DNA of 64,000 bases from Albugo candida (Eukaryota > Oomycota > Peronosporomycetes > Albuginales > Albuginaceae): the NCBI GenBank assembly GCA_905220665.1, contig CAJNAR010000177.1, forward strand, positions 186,001 to 250,000, written 5' to 3'. Both the position numbers and the translations under genes were made by a program. Each line of letters opens with the position of its first letter. The first letter of the stretch is position 1. Below, in pieces: positions 11,438 through 22,750 of this stretch. A model generated the notes under the pieces. The model saw only the letters and a list, made by a program, of their open reading frames with translations, was not told the DNA's origin and searched no databases.

Positions 11438-13426
11438 TTAACCGGTCATGACTCGGACGCCGAGCCGAGATATCTTATGTGCCATCGCAACTCCGGGCTG
11501 TGCGATAAACATGAGATTGGTGGCCACTTGCATTCTCTCTGAGATCCACAGAACCATCGCGGGGTCGAACGTCCCTTCCACAAATACAAATCGATCTTCT
11601 CTTAGGGGTACATGAAATCCAAAAGCGCGACCATATCCTGAAAAATGGTCAACCCATTTGGTTGTTCCTTCAAATTCCATTCATTCCCATATACGAAGCG
11701 TAAATTTTAAATCTACTCATTTCGCTGAACATACAAAACCGCATTATTTGGTCGAGCCATATCAGGTCGCTTGCAGAAGAATATGATTGGCTGTAATTGC
11801 ACATCAATAATGGCTCGGATGATAGTTCGGCCGCCACGGGCTCCAGTTTGGATGGTGGGATCACTCATGAGCGCTTGTGTTGGATCCTTGACTGATTTGG
11901 ATTGTACAACCCGTTTCATGAAGGCCAAAATCACTCGAAGTGTGAGCACGCGTTCCAGCATGAGAAACATGGCGTAGACCACAATGATGAGGTAGATCGC
12001 ATAGTACATAAGGATTTTAGGATCGCCCAATAAATTGCCGAAAATACCCATGACCACCAGTATACATCCGACTATACACGTCCACCAAGGCGCATCGACA
12101 TCGCGTGGGACGTCGGCACGTTTTGCTTTCAGAGCCATGCACCCGCATGCAAAGAGCGTCATGAGACCGCGAAAAGCATACGTATACACTCCAGACAACG
12201 TTGCAATATTCGCTTCGAGAATGAGAACTAAACTGGTAGCCACTATGAAATACAATAAGATGATGGTGTGGTTGGTGTGGCGCCATGGGTTCTGCTTCAT
12301 CAGGAATGCGGGTAAGACCCGATCATACGCTAAACGTCGGACCAGACCCGTGATACCCACGTACGAAGTGAGTACTGCGCCTGATAGTACGATGGACGCG
12401 GCAATAGAAACCCACGTTTCTAAGCACGTACCCGCTGCAACGCGACCCATATTCGCCAACACATTTACGGAATGTTTATAAATGCCGTCTTGTCCTTCAA
12501 ACGGAAGTACCGCCAATGATAAGAACGACAACACACTATTGAAAACAGTTACGAGCGCCCACATGTTACGTAACGTTTTGCAAAACACGCCATGTTGCTG
12601 TTCTTCCACAAAATTGGCCGATGATTCAAAACCGGTGATTCTCAATAGTGCGGCGCTGAACCCGAAAAATATCGCTGCAAATACGTTCGACGAGATCATC
12701 TTTCCAGCGAAATCAATCGGCGGCAACGAGGTCTTCATGTTGTCGGTAAAGATGGATCCATGATGTGTGGAATACACTAAACTGGCGATACTTAGCACGA
12801 CCAAGGTAATGATATGAAAACCGAATATAATGGTCGCGATAAATGCGCTTTCACCGATTCCATAGACCGAAAGTAACGCACACACACCCAACAATCCGAT
12901 CGTTGTGCCCATTACAGGTAACTCGATTTGTGTTTCCACATAATTCACAGCTGATGTTGCGGACACGACTCCAGTCGCCAAGTAGGAAAGAATACCCAAT
13001 GCTGCGCCGAAAGACGCCATACGCTTCGATGTCGTGTTTAATAAGACGTTATAAGATCCTCCACTCAGCGGAAATGCTGTGATGGCTTCTTCGTATATGA
13101 ATCGAAAGAAATAGAGCAAAACTGCAACCAGGATGAGTGGTACTGGTGCTAGCTTTCCAGCTTTCAGTGCCACCAAGCCTGATCATTACAGTACACTGGA
13201 CAGTATATCAATTTCACAAATCGCAGTTGACGGCCATTCCGATAGTAAGTTCTTGAGACGCTGCAATTGAGTCTGTATGGTATCCATCTACTCGCTTGAT
13301 GGCATTAAATGCTGACAGCTTCCTTCACCGAGATACATCCACACGGGTCAGAGCGTTCCGTTGGAGTGATCTTAATTTGAACTCGATGACGACGAAGAGA
13401 AGGGAATGATGTGTCATTGGATGGTG
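11438..13426 (-). pseudogene. APC-family permease pseudogene, N-terminus removed by Copia-A
   Basis: This is a dead copy of the permease at 58337-60406 and is nearly identical through the membrane core (11713-13176). Two adjacent stop codons (TAA TGA, 13183-13188) replace Tyr-Ser just before the first membrane segment. Stop codons follow the residues VQRNE near 11713, and a frame change near 11590-11620 separates the last piece (11438-11680, with VEGTFDPAMVLWISERMQVA). The N-terminal codons continue to 13426, where the Copia-A 3' LTR begins. The remaining roughly 25 N-terminal codons are missing from this side. Part of the core is an intact frame of 487 codons but would lack the start and part of the transport path. 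Confidence 0.9.
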
Positions 13427-13576
13427 TGTTGGCAGGTGAGCGAAGATACTGTATTCCAGGGAATTGCCAAAAACTTAGATTTGATTTTTCCAGGAAATTA
13501 AATTTCTAACCAATCGTTTAAACTAAGTTTCAAGTGCGACTAGAAACCTAAAACACATTCTTAAGTTCTTCCAACA
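13427..13576 (-). repeat. Copia-A right copy, 3' LTR (inside the dead permease)
   Basis: A 150 bp LTR with TGTTGG/CCAACA ends. It interrupts the permease between the sequence ggatggtg and the codons that continue as tggttgatac in the intact gene at 60330-60345. In the middle it differs from the other two LTRs (for example gatactgtattcc instead of gatgcggtggtcc). So this LTR descends from a different insertion than 3391-3540 and 17858-18007. Confidence 0.92.
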
Positions 13577-16500
13577 CTCCTTCCTTTCCGGTTGCACTTG
13601 AAGTTGTGTCATCTTCAACTTGCACCGTCCGATCCCTTAACTGCCATAACTCCCTTAGCTGAAGAAATCTTGGCGTCGGAAACGCCTTCGTCTGCAATTT
13701 GGCCATCGTCTTCGACGTATGTGCGTACCTTGGTGCGATAATTTTTCTGACCATGTTAGCTCTGACGAATTTTAGTCGGACGTCGATATGTTTTGCCTTG
13801 ATTGAAGTGGCTTCGTTGAAAAATTGACTTATAGCCGCCTGATTATCCATCCACAAGATCATTGGCTCCTTCACTTTGACTTTCAGCTCGCTGAATAATT
13901 CCATTTCTCCAAGTAATTTCTGCGATGCCTTCGATGCTGCTACAAACTCTGCTTTCATCGTCGATAATGCCACTGAGTGCTGCTTCTTGCATGACCAGCT
14001 GATCATTATCACATTCAAAGTGAATGCTGTACCAGATATGCTCTTTCTCGTTTCATCATCTGCTGCGTAATCAGCATCTGAAAAGGCTTCCAGAGTGACT
14101 TCTCTGGCATTCGTGCATACTTCACCACCCAAATAGAGATTCATACTTTTAGTATCCTTAAGATACTTCACCACTCTGACACCTAACGCCCAATCGGCTG
14201 TTGTTGATGGATGAGTACGTCTCGTCAACTTATGCACAGCGAAACTGATGTCTGGACGCGTGCATGCAAACCACAAAAGGCTGCCCGCCTAAGACTGGAA
14301 CTTCTTGATAGTTGGCTTCTTGACTAAACGTATCTCCAAGCAGTCCGATTTTGATGTTGTACTATCACTGTAGTCCTGACCGATAGGCGTGAGAACCGGA
14401 TGCGCTTCATCCATTCCCATTTTCGTTATTAATTCGCATACAGACGGTTCCTGATTCAAATAGTATCCATCTTCATCGCTGTAGCGAACTCGCATGCCCA
14501 AAAACTTGCTGACGGGTCCGAGATTCTTGATTGAAAGACTTGAAAGACTATCAAATGTAGACTCAATTCTCGAAAAACTTGTCCCCGTTATCAGTATATC
14601 GTCGACATATACCCCCAAAACCGTAATTCCTTTTGTGTCTTGGTCGTAATATAAACATGAGCCTGTTAGCCTTTGTTTGAATCCTGCATCGCTAAGCTTC
14701 TCATGCAACAGGTGACTCCATAGCCGTCCTGCTTGTTTCAATCCATATAGGCTCTTCTGTAAGCGTAGTACCACTTGATCACGACTCGTAACACCCAGTT
14801 CATCCAGCTTGGATGTCGATATTTTCATTCCTTGAGGCACTTGCAAATACAGGCCCAGGTTCTTTTCCGTTAAAGCCTTCACGTACGCATTAGGTACGTC
14901 ACCATGCCTTGCTGGCATTCACCAGATCCTCGCTAAAGCTAGTATGAGCTTTGCTGTGCCTAAATCCATGACTGCTGCAAATGTCATGTCGTAGTTGACT
15001 CCGAATACTTGTTCATTCCCGCAGGCAACCATTCTAGCCTTGAAGCGTACCAGATTGCCGTTTGCGTCCGTTTTTCTCTTGAATACCCACTTCGTATGTA
15101 AGGCTTTGATATCGTTGGTTACTGGTACGATGGTCCATGTTCTGTTTTTCTCCAGTAAGGCTAGTTCTGCGTCTACAGCCGCCTTCCATTCGACATGCTT
15201 TACTGACTTCATTGCTTGATTGTAGTCTTCGGATCCGGCTCAATCAGCACTGACACGATATCTTAAAACGAAGTTTTCCTTCCTTGGTTTCTGGTGACCA
15301 TCTTACTTCTTGGATCTTTCTTGATCAGATCCGATCGCGGCCTTGTGGCAGTTGTGATTGATTTCTTTTGAACTTTGGTATTCTCATGAGAATTCACGTC
15401 TACCTCTGTCAAATCCTGTTGACGTCCCTTGGAATTTCCAAATCTATTTGCGCCTTCCATAGTCGACTCCACATTTGGGATGTGTTGAGTGATAATGACA
15501 GTCTTTGATTTGGGTAAAAACACTTTGTATCCTTTGGTTTCATCGCATTTTCCGATAACTATTCCTTCTTCACTTCGCATTGCGAGAGACTTTTTTCCAG
15601 TTTGAATTCGAACCGAACAAGGTGAGCCGAATGTTACGACATCAGCAAGACTTGTATTCTTCCCAGTCAAAACCTTCAAGAGGGATCGTCTTCCTTTATT
15701 CGCTCTGGCTGGGCTTCTATTAAGGATATATGTCGCATATTCAGCGGTATCTCCCCAAAATTATAACGCCATAGAGTTTTCAAATATCAAAGACCGCACC
15801 AGGTTCATGACTGTCCTATGCATTCGTTCACCTTTCCCATTCGATGCTTGATTTTCGGCCTCACTAATTTGTCTTCGCACTCCCTCATCTTTGCAAAAAT
15901 GTCCACATTTTTGTACTCAGCGCCGCCATCAGTTCGTCGAGCTTAAATCTTGCAATTAAATCGTTTCCGAAGTAAGTCAGGAAGTCTTAAAACTTCGTTG
16001 CTGCTTCATTCTTAGCCTTGGCCAAAAAACCCGACAATAGTTCTACTTGTAGTCGATAAAATTGACCAAATATCGATTTCCACGTCGGTCTCGAGGCGTA
16101 ATCGGACCCTTCAAATCACTGCATATTAATCCACCAATTCTTTCCGTTGGTGAGTTTATACCGGTATCTTTCCGAAACTGTCTGTTCTTTGTTTGCTTGC
16201 TTTCTGCGTAAGTAAGGCATTTCAATCGCCGATGGTCATCAATCTCGATCCCTGATTCCGGAAACTTTGCTATACGCTCAATAGTATCGTAGTTCAGATG
16301 ACCAAATCGTTGATTGAAGTGTGGAAGACTTCCCGTCTGCTTGTTTGCGTCATCCACGGACTCAATTGTAGCGAGTATATCCATAACACTGGATACGCGT
16401 TCCCGACCTTCTGTTTCGATAACGCGAACGTTTTTACCATATTTACTTCTAACACGATCGTAACATCAGCAGTACGTCGTACTACTCTCGATCCATCTTC

Positions 16501-16861
16501 GCGATACGCCGATTTGCATCCTTTTGCCTCCAACTTTCCATACGAGACAATATTCCAAGGGAGTTGTTCCTAATGTTGCACATCGTTCAATAGAAATTTC
16601 TTGTAAACCGTTGACTGTTGCGATAATCTTCGCCGATCTTGTCCACCCCAACCTCATTTCCGTCCCATTTGGAAGTATGCATGATTCGGTGAACTTCTTA
16701 CGATGCTGTGACATGTTTACATCCGTTACAAGGTGCCTGCTGGATCCGCTGTCTAGTATCCATACTTTTTTCGCTTGTTCCAGCGTAGTACTTTTGCATC
16801 CAATTACTATAACGATGTCTTCACTACTGGAGGAGCTCTGGCTCCGGCAATCCTTTTTCAT
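13548..16861 (-). pseudogene. Copia-A pol polyprotein, right copy, broken
   Basis: This is the mirror of 106-3419 with the same lesions. In reading order: protease DSGSS (about 16740-16760), integrase pieces 16384-16043 and 15679-15263, RT 15212-14289 with GLKQAG and YVDD, RNase H 14276-13548. Only a few residues differ from the left copy, for example Lys to Asn in the YLGG stretch and Glu to Asp after IGQ. Shared stops and frame changes show that the two copies derive from one already inactive element, or that one was converted by the other. Confidence 0.93.
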
Positions 16862-17853
16862 GTGTCCACTTTTTCCGCAATTGTAGCAAGCAGTGCATTC
16901 GCTTCTTCGGCTTAAATTCCCTTATCGCACCGACTCGGTCTCTAGAAAACTTCTTTGGCTCTCTTGGTGCATCACTGATGGTTTCCGAATCCATAAGCTG
17001 GGCAAAATGGCACAGTTCCTCGGCTTGCCTTCTACCGTCTTCTCTCATTGTGCTGACACGGGCCATGAGAGCTTGTTTGAAATCAGGCTTTGAGTACTTG
17101 ATAACGCTTTCCAGGGGCATATCATCAACTCCGCCGACTGCTTCACTAAGTGCCGATAAGAACAAAAAATGCTCACTCCAAGAACGTCCAGTCGGTTTTT
17201 TGGCCGTAAAAAGGCGTGTTGCCTGCGTCCTGGTGATGTTGGGCGGGAATACTTCGTTAATCCGGTCCATCACTTCTTCAACGCTAGAGCACTGAGTCAT
17301 CCATTGAGGGACTTGCTGCTCGTAATAAGTGAGCGCTTTACCGCTCAGATGCCGTCCCAGGCAGTCCAGCTTCACCTCCTCACTCCACATTCCACTGGAT
17401 GCTTGCTGGGCGTGCGATAGTTGCCGCAAGAAACGAAAATCCAATTGGGTAAACGACGCTCCAAGTCCCGAGTATGTCTCTCTCCCTTAGAATGGCTGAT
17501 TGGCTAGCTTCATATCCCTAGTGCTGGGAATCTCACACGGTTTAGCCCATCCAGCGCATTATGTTGCATGGCATGGACAAAGCTTTTCTCATCCCGCTTC
17601 CACGATGCTGCATTGGTTTTGCATCCACGGATGACATTGTCAAACCCTGTCTTTGGTTGCGCGGTCCATCAAATAAGCTCTCTGCTCGCGCGGATGGTGC
17701 TGGTACGAGCGAGCCGACGTTCCGCTCAGTTTCGATCTTGTCCAGTCAATTTCCGAGTGTCTCCAGCAGCAACATCATTCGGTCCATCTTCGACTCATCT
17801 GATACGTCGGATTCTTCCATGGTCTTGGCTGGTGGAATCTTGGTTGGGCTCAT
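16824..17853 (-). pseudogene. Copia-A gag, broken
   Basis: Capsid-type retrotransposon Gag. The main frame (17444-16824, 206 codons) shows the copia gag core: LGRHLSGKALTYYEQQVP, then a region ending in the CCHC knuckle. The knuckle C-Y-N-C-x4-H-x4-C lies at about 16848-16890, but in a different frame from the rest, so a frameshift lies just before it. Upstream, an in-frame start lies at 17853 inside the primer-binding site (MSPTKIPPAKTMEES), followed by a stop after LLLETLGN and another near 17530. The product would bind and package element RNA in an active relative. Confidence 0.85.
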
Positions 17854-17857
17854 AACT
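17843..17857 (-). promoter_or_regulatory. Copia-A primer-binding site, anticodon-arm (half-tRNA) type
   Basis: Directly after the 5' LTR the element sense strand reads AGTTATGAGCCCAACC. Its complement contains GGGCTCATAAC, which matches the usual anticodon arm of initiator methionine tRNA. This is the primer arrangement known from Drosophila copia, where an internal fragment of tRNA-iMet primes, instead of the common acceptor-end TGGTATCAGAGC type. The ATG in the site is also the likely gag start codon. Confidence 0.62.
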
Positions 17858-18007
17858 TGTTGGCAGGTGAGCGAAGATGCGGTGGTCCAGGAAAATTGCC
17901 AAAACTGAGGTTTTACTTTTTTAGAAAATTAAAATCCTAACCAATCGTTTAAATTAAGTTCCAAGTGCGACCAGAAACCTAAAACACATTGTTAAGTTCT
18001 TTCAACA
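17858..18007 (-). repeat. Copia-A right copy, 5' LTR
   Basis: A 150 bp LTR with TGTTGG at the low-coordinate end and TTCAACA at the high end. The sequence outside, gtata (tatac in element sense), equals the 5 bp after the left copy's 3' LTR (3541-3545). Confidence 0.92.
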
Positions 18008-19079
18008 GTATATGCCTCTCTCTACCCGTAATTGATATCAAAACGCCGGTCTTGTAGAGATCTACTTGCTATAAATAATTGGAAAGACGGACCTTACCAT
18101 CGAGAAAGAAAAGTTTTGCTATCTACGGCTTCATTTCAAACAGCAAAGAGGTGAACTTCTAAACAATTATGCATCGTAATTTTCAAATATTATTTGTCTG
18201 AGAATTCCAAAAAATTAAGAAGTCAGGAAAATCGCAAAACTTTCAGTGTACCTTCTTTCATAAGTGTTCTCAGTTGATTTGAGAGAAGAACATTTTGTTT
18301 GAATTTGGTCAAACGCTTATAGATGAGTGATAAAGATGCTGATTTTACTCAAATCAACTGATTTGGAATTTGGTCAAGAACCTGCAGCATGTTATAATCT
18401 CTGGAAGTAGGGGCTTAAGCACCGCGATTTTAGACTTCAAATTTTCTATTTATTTCCATTTTTGCGTTCTCATCATCAAACATCTTGATAGAGATTTGAC
18501 GAGGGACATAAAGCAGAGCAACTTGTCACGATTATGACATTCATACGTTGCACTGTCTGGTAAAGCTTCGTTCTCTACATCAAATCGCCATGCGTACATG
18601 TTCATTGCACCGACTAGTTTGGGATATCAAAATCTGACGCCAAGTTTACTTCGTAAGTTAATGTTTCATAAAGAGGGTTTTGAAAAGATGAATGCAATGC
18701 ACAAAGCTCGCTCATACCTTTAAATGCCAGATAAATCCAGAATCAATGACATCGTTTTCTTGCTTGTCGAATGAGTGCTTGAACGAAAGATAATATAGTC
18801 GAATATTTAAAGAAGAAAGCGTGCGAATTCATCGGCGAACGGCCTCTCGCAGAAAATCAGATAGCTACTACTCGATCTCGCAAAATGTAGGCATGCCATG
18901 CCAACACCGAGACGGAAGCGTAAGTAAAGCTGCTAATGGAATAATTATCCAACCCGCCAATGCTGGAAGTCCAAGAAATAAAAGGCTCGGATTCGAATTC
19001 AAAATAACACAACCTCTTCAGCAGAGACCACATGATGTACCGCAGATAGACGAGAATTTCCAATGACTAGTTGTCTTAT
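18008..19079. other. No gene recognised; short inverted repeat
   Basis: I see no supportable gene. A perfect 13 bp inverted repeat (cagttgatttgag 18271-18283, ctcaaatcaactg 18348-18360) surrounds two copies of gaatttggtcaa. Short open readings near 18821-19066 have no recognisable domain and may be the start of the copia remnant that follows. Confidence 0.4.
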
Positions 19080-20230
19080 TTTACCATAGCGGAAGGGCTT
19101 TAGGAAAGTATTTCTTCGCAAACGTACGAACCGAGCGAAATTTCACGGACCCAGGTTGCAGTACCACCAAAACGGGAGTCGCTATTGGGTGGTAATGTTA
19201 TATGTGGACGATATCCTGGTGAGAAAAACAATTGCATATACCATTGTATCGACGATCAAAAGCTTATGAGGATTCTATCAAGTGTATATCTTAGCCCAAA
19301 CAGCAGGAATCAGAACTAGAAGTTCTCTATAGTGGATAGAACCGACATGTTTTCAATTAGAAATAGGATGACCTCGATAGCGAGAACGGCAATATACTAA
19401 GGGTAACCAATCTGCAGCTCCAGCGGCGAAGAGAAGGGAAGATTTCTAAATTAGAATTCAAGAATTTCTATGGTAAAGAAAAGTCCAGTCGTCGGCACTT
19501 TATCTTACTTTGTTCTGGCGTCAACGCGGTCATTAATGTATGTACTTCATTTTCAGACTAGCCGTTGTCATGCAAAAAGGATGGCCGATTGGTCATCGGG
19601 AATGACAATCATGTGACATCCGAAGGTCACATTTTCTTTGTAATTTCATGATATTAGTGAGCAAAGCAACGTGAATTATGAACCCAGGCTGATATCGTTC
19701 CGGACGCAAGTTATGCAGCCGAACGTGCAACGAGAGTGAATATCATAGACATTGAATTTTTAGAAAATGAAATGACGATTAAATGTTTATTCAAGAAACA
19801 GAAAAGCGTGCAACTGTATATTATATGGCATTATTTGTAACATCCATAAACAGTCAGAGAGTACTAGGAGCATTACATCTGTTTCAATGAATACGATTAA
19901 TGTGAATGAGTCACCGAAATGTGGATGAGTAGTCAATGAAGAAACTTAAATCAAGGCTATATATCGACTTCGACTAGATTTTGTCAAGGATCACGCAGAC
20001 GAAAAGGTCATCACGTCAGAATAAGTGCATATCTGAAACGATAGCTGACATAGATACAGTGGCATTTCCAACAGCTCGCAAAACTACCGCTAATCAATGA
20101 CTTGGGTGGAAATAATTGCTGGCACTGAGAAGATTCTGCTTGTATGTGAGGTTTCTCTTTGTGATGCCCCGACTTTCGTCCCAACGAAAGTTTAGCAAAA
20201 AGCAATGTGGATAATCAATTGAAACACAGA
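19080..20230 (+). mobile_element. Copia-D remnant (RT end and RNase H)
   Basis: A heavily decayed copia fragment. Near 19085-19230 a reading with SGRALGKYFF, STTKTG and then LYVDDILV marks the RT domain; the YVDD box is at about 19200-19215. Near 19490-19550 VGTLSYF and TRSLMY correspond to the region between RT and RNase H. Near 19690-19830 DASYAAERATR and KKQKSVQL correspond to RNase H. Stops and frame changes are frequent. It is unlike Copia-A and Copia-C in detail. The part from 19233 is repeated in inverted orientation at 49951-50948. Confidence 0.72.
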
Positions 20231-20968
20231 GTAATTATGAAATTAGGGTAATTATCTGTACAAACGCACCGCCTTGTAATCCTATTGGATAATGAATAAA
20301 ATTCTATGTCGTTTTAGTTAAAGTAGAGGTTTGGTCGTTGCCGCAAGTCTTGGAGCCTAGAACAAGATATTTTAGCAATGCACGGAATTCGGATGATGAA
20401 TTTTCACTCTGACAGTGATTTTGCATGTGTCATATGAGGCGTCACGATGACCATTTTTGATCTTGAGATGTTAGCATTATACCTATTCAATTATTTACCA
20501 CGTTCCGACTACGACTTCGGTGTCGCTTGCTTCTTTCCAAGACTTCTTTGTCAATTTAAACGTCTAGTCAGTCATGGGTAATCCAGATGCTTCAATATCG
20601 GCGAGATATGTAGCATTATAATCAAAGCGTTCAGATGTGTGAAGTCATTTTGACTCGCTCTCAGTGAATGCTACAAAAGATTTCTGCGGCGCATGCTATA
20701 GCATTTCTTCAAACCCGTCATGCCACATGTCGCTATTGTATGCCATAGAGCAAACCGAATTATAGCATATACCTGCAGCCATTTAAATGTATGCATAGCT
20801 GAACTTATGAGAAGGTGCTTCTAGCCGAATTTAACCTATCGTCGATGAAAAGAAAGTACAGTTATCACTACTTGAGCTCGAGAATCAATTGAAATGTAGT
20901 CTCCTACCGGATGTTTACTGCCATAAGGCTCGCTCCTTTTGTCTTTCTCCCACTACGCCATTCCTTGG
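20231..20968. other. Outer palindrome sequence with a decayed minus-strand reading
   Basis: No intact gene. On the minus strand between about 20830 and 20500 a protein-like reading with two or more stops remains: MAYNSDMWHDGFEEML, then ERFDYNATYLADIEASGLPM. The counterpart at 49390-49690 keeps the same reading with few changes. I do not recognise the family. The stretch belongs to the diverged part of the inverted repeat; exact identity with the right arm starts at 20969. Confidence 0.4.
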
Positions 20969-21120
20969 AGTGATTGCCAACACGAAATCGTTTCCAAATG
21001 AGTAAAGACATGTGCTTGAAGATGTAACTTTTTTGGAATATTATAAAGCGTGTTGGGTCGCAAATAACTAGAGATAAATGGAAGTAATTGCGGGGTGCTT
21101 AACCTATCAAGCACAGCACA

Positions 21121-21330
21121 AGTTTTTAGGTTATGCTCGCGCTGTTGGATGATATGTACCCCAAAGTGATGATCAATTTTCTATTCGTGGAAGGGACGTT
21201 CGACCCCGTCATCGCTCTATGGATCTCAGAGAGAATGCAAGTGGCCACCAATCTCATGTTTATCGCCCAGCCTTGGAAACGCGATGGCACATAAGATATC
21301 TCGGTTCGGTGTCCGAGTCATTTTTCGTTG
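21121..21330 (+). pseudogene. APC permease C-terminal fragment (left arm)
   Basis: About 65 codons matching the last part of the permease at 58337-58540: LFVEGTFDPVIALWISERMQ and ATNLMFIAQP are readable, then the frame is lost one base later at the Gly-Asn position. Nothing of the transporter core follows. The similarity to the permease starts at about 21121, where sequence unrelated to U4 begins on the outer side. The fragment cannot encode a transporter. Confidence 0.85.
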
Positions 21331-21795
21331 GTGTAATGTGATTTGGTTAAAAGGATTTTTTTGTTTGCTATTTCTAAAAATAGAATTCGTTTGTGGTCTT
21401 GGAATTGCGATTAATGTTCAGTTAGGAGATTGAGAAGGCAAGTGGCGTCTGGATCGATACTGCTAGCAAAAATGTTCAACGGATGCGGCATGCATTGACT
21501 TCAAGACGGAATGTACGCGACAGTAGTATATCTTGGAGGTATTTGGTCGGTTTAGTGCCTATCCTCCCATTGCAAGTTGTTGATACGCGCGTAATTAAAG
21601 GATGGAATTGGTAGAGAGTTGGTGAAATGATTGTACTGATACTCTTACAAGGTTGAGGAAGTGTGACTACTTGTTGCGTGAGTTGCATGCACAAAGTACA
21701 GATAAGGGAACTGGGAATATAGTCTAGGAGAGTATAGAGCCATTACTGAGGGAGGTAATGTCCACATTTGGAAAATTGCATCGATATATTCGCTC

Positions 21796-22505
21796 TTAAG
21801 CATTACTATTGCGAGGAAATTCAATGCAAAAAGACACCTCTATATTGGAGTGTCCCGCTTTGGCTTTGGTAAATTCAAAACGATGATTCATCAAGAAGTG
21901 TGGTACAAATAATTCGTCATGGACTTCAACCTCAGCTGCATTGATCCAGAAACTGTACTTGTATCCATATGGTTCAATCTTCATCTGCATTTTAACTTCC
22001 ACTTGCGTTGAGAACACGGAGTAGAGAGAGCGTCGTGTCGGTAGCTACATTAGCATTTCATTCTTGCTATAGAATTGAAAGCACCCGGTATCGTGTATTT
22101 ACTGTCATCAATTTGAATTTCTAGGTCGGGCAAAGTCCAGTACGCGTGCTTTTGGCTAACCAGTACAGCACTTGGGATGTCGGCTGCTTCAGAACCGCAT
22201 GAAATGAGAATTCCAAAGGAGCTTCTCACTTGACGATAGACGCAAAAAGTGAAATCGGAATAGGTTGCAGAACCAGGGCGGAGTTTCAAAGTGCAGTCCC
22301 ATTTACCCTCACCACATATCCCGTCCTCTGGATCACCAAAATCGGTCATGATGGCTGTACACGATTGAACTCCACGCATGTCTTTAATAATTGGGTGTAA
22401 CCAAATGAATGTTTTATCAATTTAACAAATCGGGTCGACCGATTCTGATGGGATAAAGAGACTAGCTTTAGAAACGAAATAGAATTGAATTCGTAATATG
22501 TTCAT
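21796..22505 (-). pseudogene. SPF-family secreted-protein pseudogene (left arm)
   Basis: This is the mirror of 47676-48385. It starts MNILRIQFYFVSKASLF, matching the N-terminus of the U1 protein. An in-frame TAA (22422-22424) stands where the U4 protein has Lys before IDKEF. A frame change follows near 22030-22050. The GIC-x6-C block (GICGEGKWDC) and the C-terminal PHFLMNHRFEFTK block are still present, so the motifs are recognisable in a third, strongly diverged family member. Confidence 0.82.
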
Positions 22506-22750
22506 TTTTCGGGTTAATCTTTGATACGAGGTAAATTCGTAAATGAGCCTGATATGTTGCTTCCCAAAATGTTAATTTCGAATATTCGGTCGGGATACTT
22601 GCACATAATCTTTTGGCTCGAACAGATCGTTACCACTGTAATAACTTGGGCAAATGTCGTACGGCGTCATTTTTAGTGCCTACCTCAGTAACCAGCGCAT
22701 CGCAATTGTGTTTATTACCTATCCAAGGTTATTTAATACCGACATCGTAA

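Larger units (their letters stand above)
3886..13426 (+). repeat. Segmental duplication U1 (direct copy of 50956-60406)
   Basis: Similarity to the U4 block starts at cacatcctcaag (3886; 50956) and runs through the same order of parts: upstream spacer, HIT zinc-finger gene, decayed segment X, Copia-B remnant, regulatory-like repeats, secreted-protein gene, and permease on the opposite strand. It ends where the Copia-A 3' LTR cuts the permease at 13427. Relative to U4 it carries an extra stretch of about 0.8 kb near 5985-6790. The two copies differ by many substitutions and small indels, so the duplication is not recent. Confidence 0.88.
13427..18007 (-). mobile_element. Copia-A, right copy, complete from LTR to LTR
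   Basis: A 4581 bp Ty1/copia element on the minus strand: 5' LTR 17858-18007, primer-binding site 17843-17857, gag 17853-16824, pol 16861-13548, 3' LTR 13427-13576. Both LTRs are 150 bp and start TGTTGG. The bases next to the two ends do not form a target-site duplication (tggtg on one side, gtata on the other), which is unexpected for a complete copia. The two LTRs of this element differ clearly from each other, although the inside is almost identical to the left copy. Both oddities fit an exchange of 3' ends with the left copy. Confidence 0.95.

Noticed and set aside
12035..12481. 148-codon plus-strand reading (also 58935-59381)
   Set aside because: It is antisense to the membrane core of the permease; its composition mirrors the hydrophobic codons.
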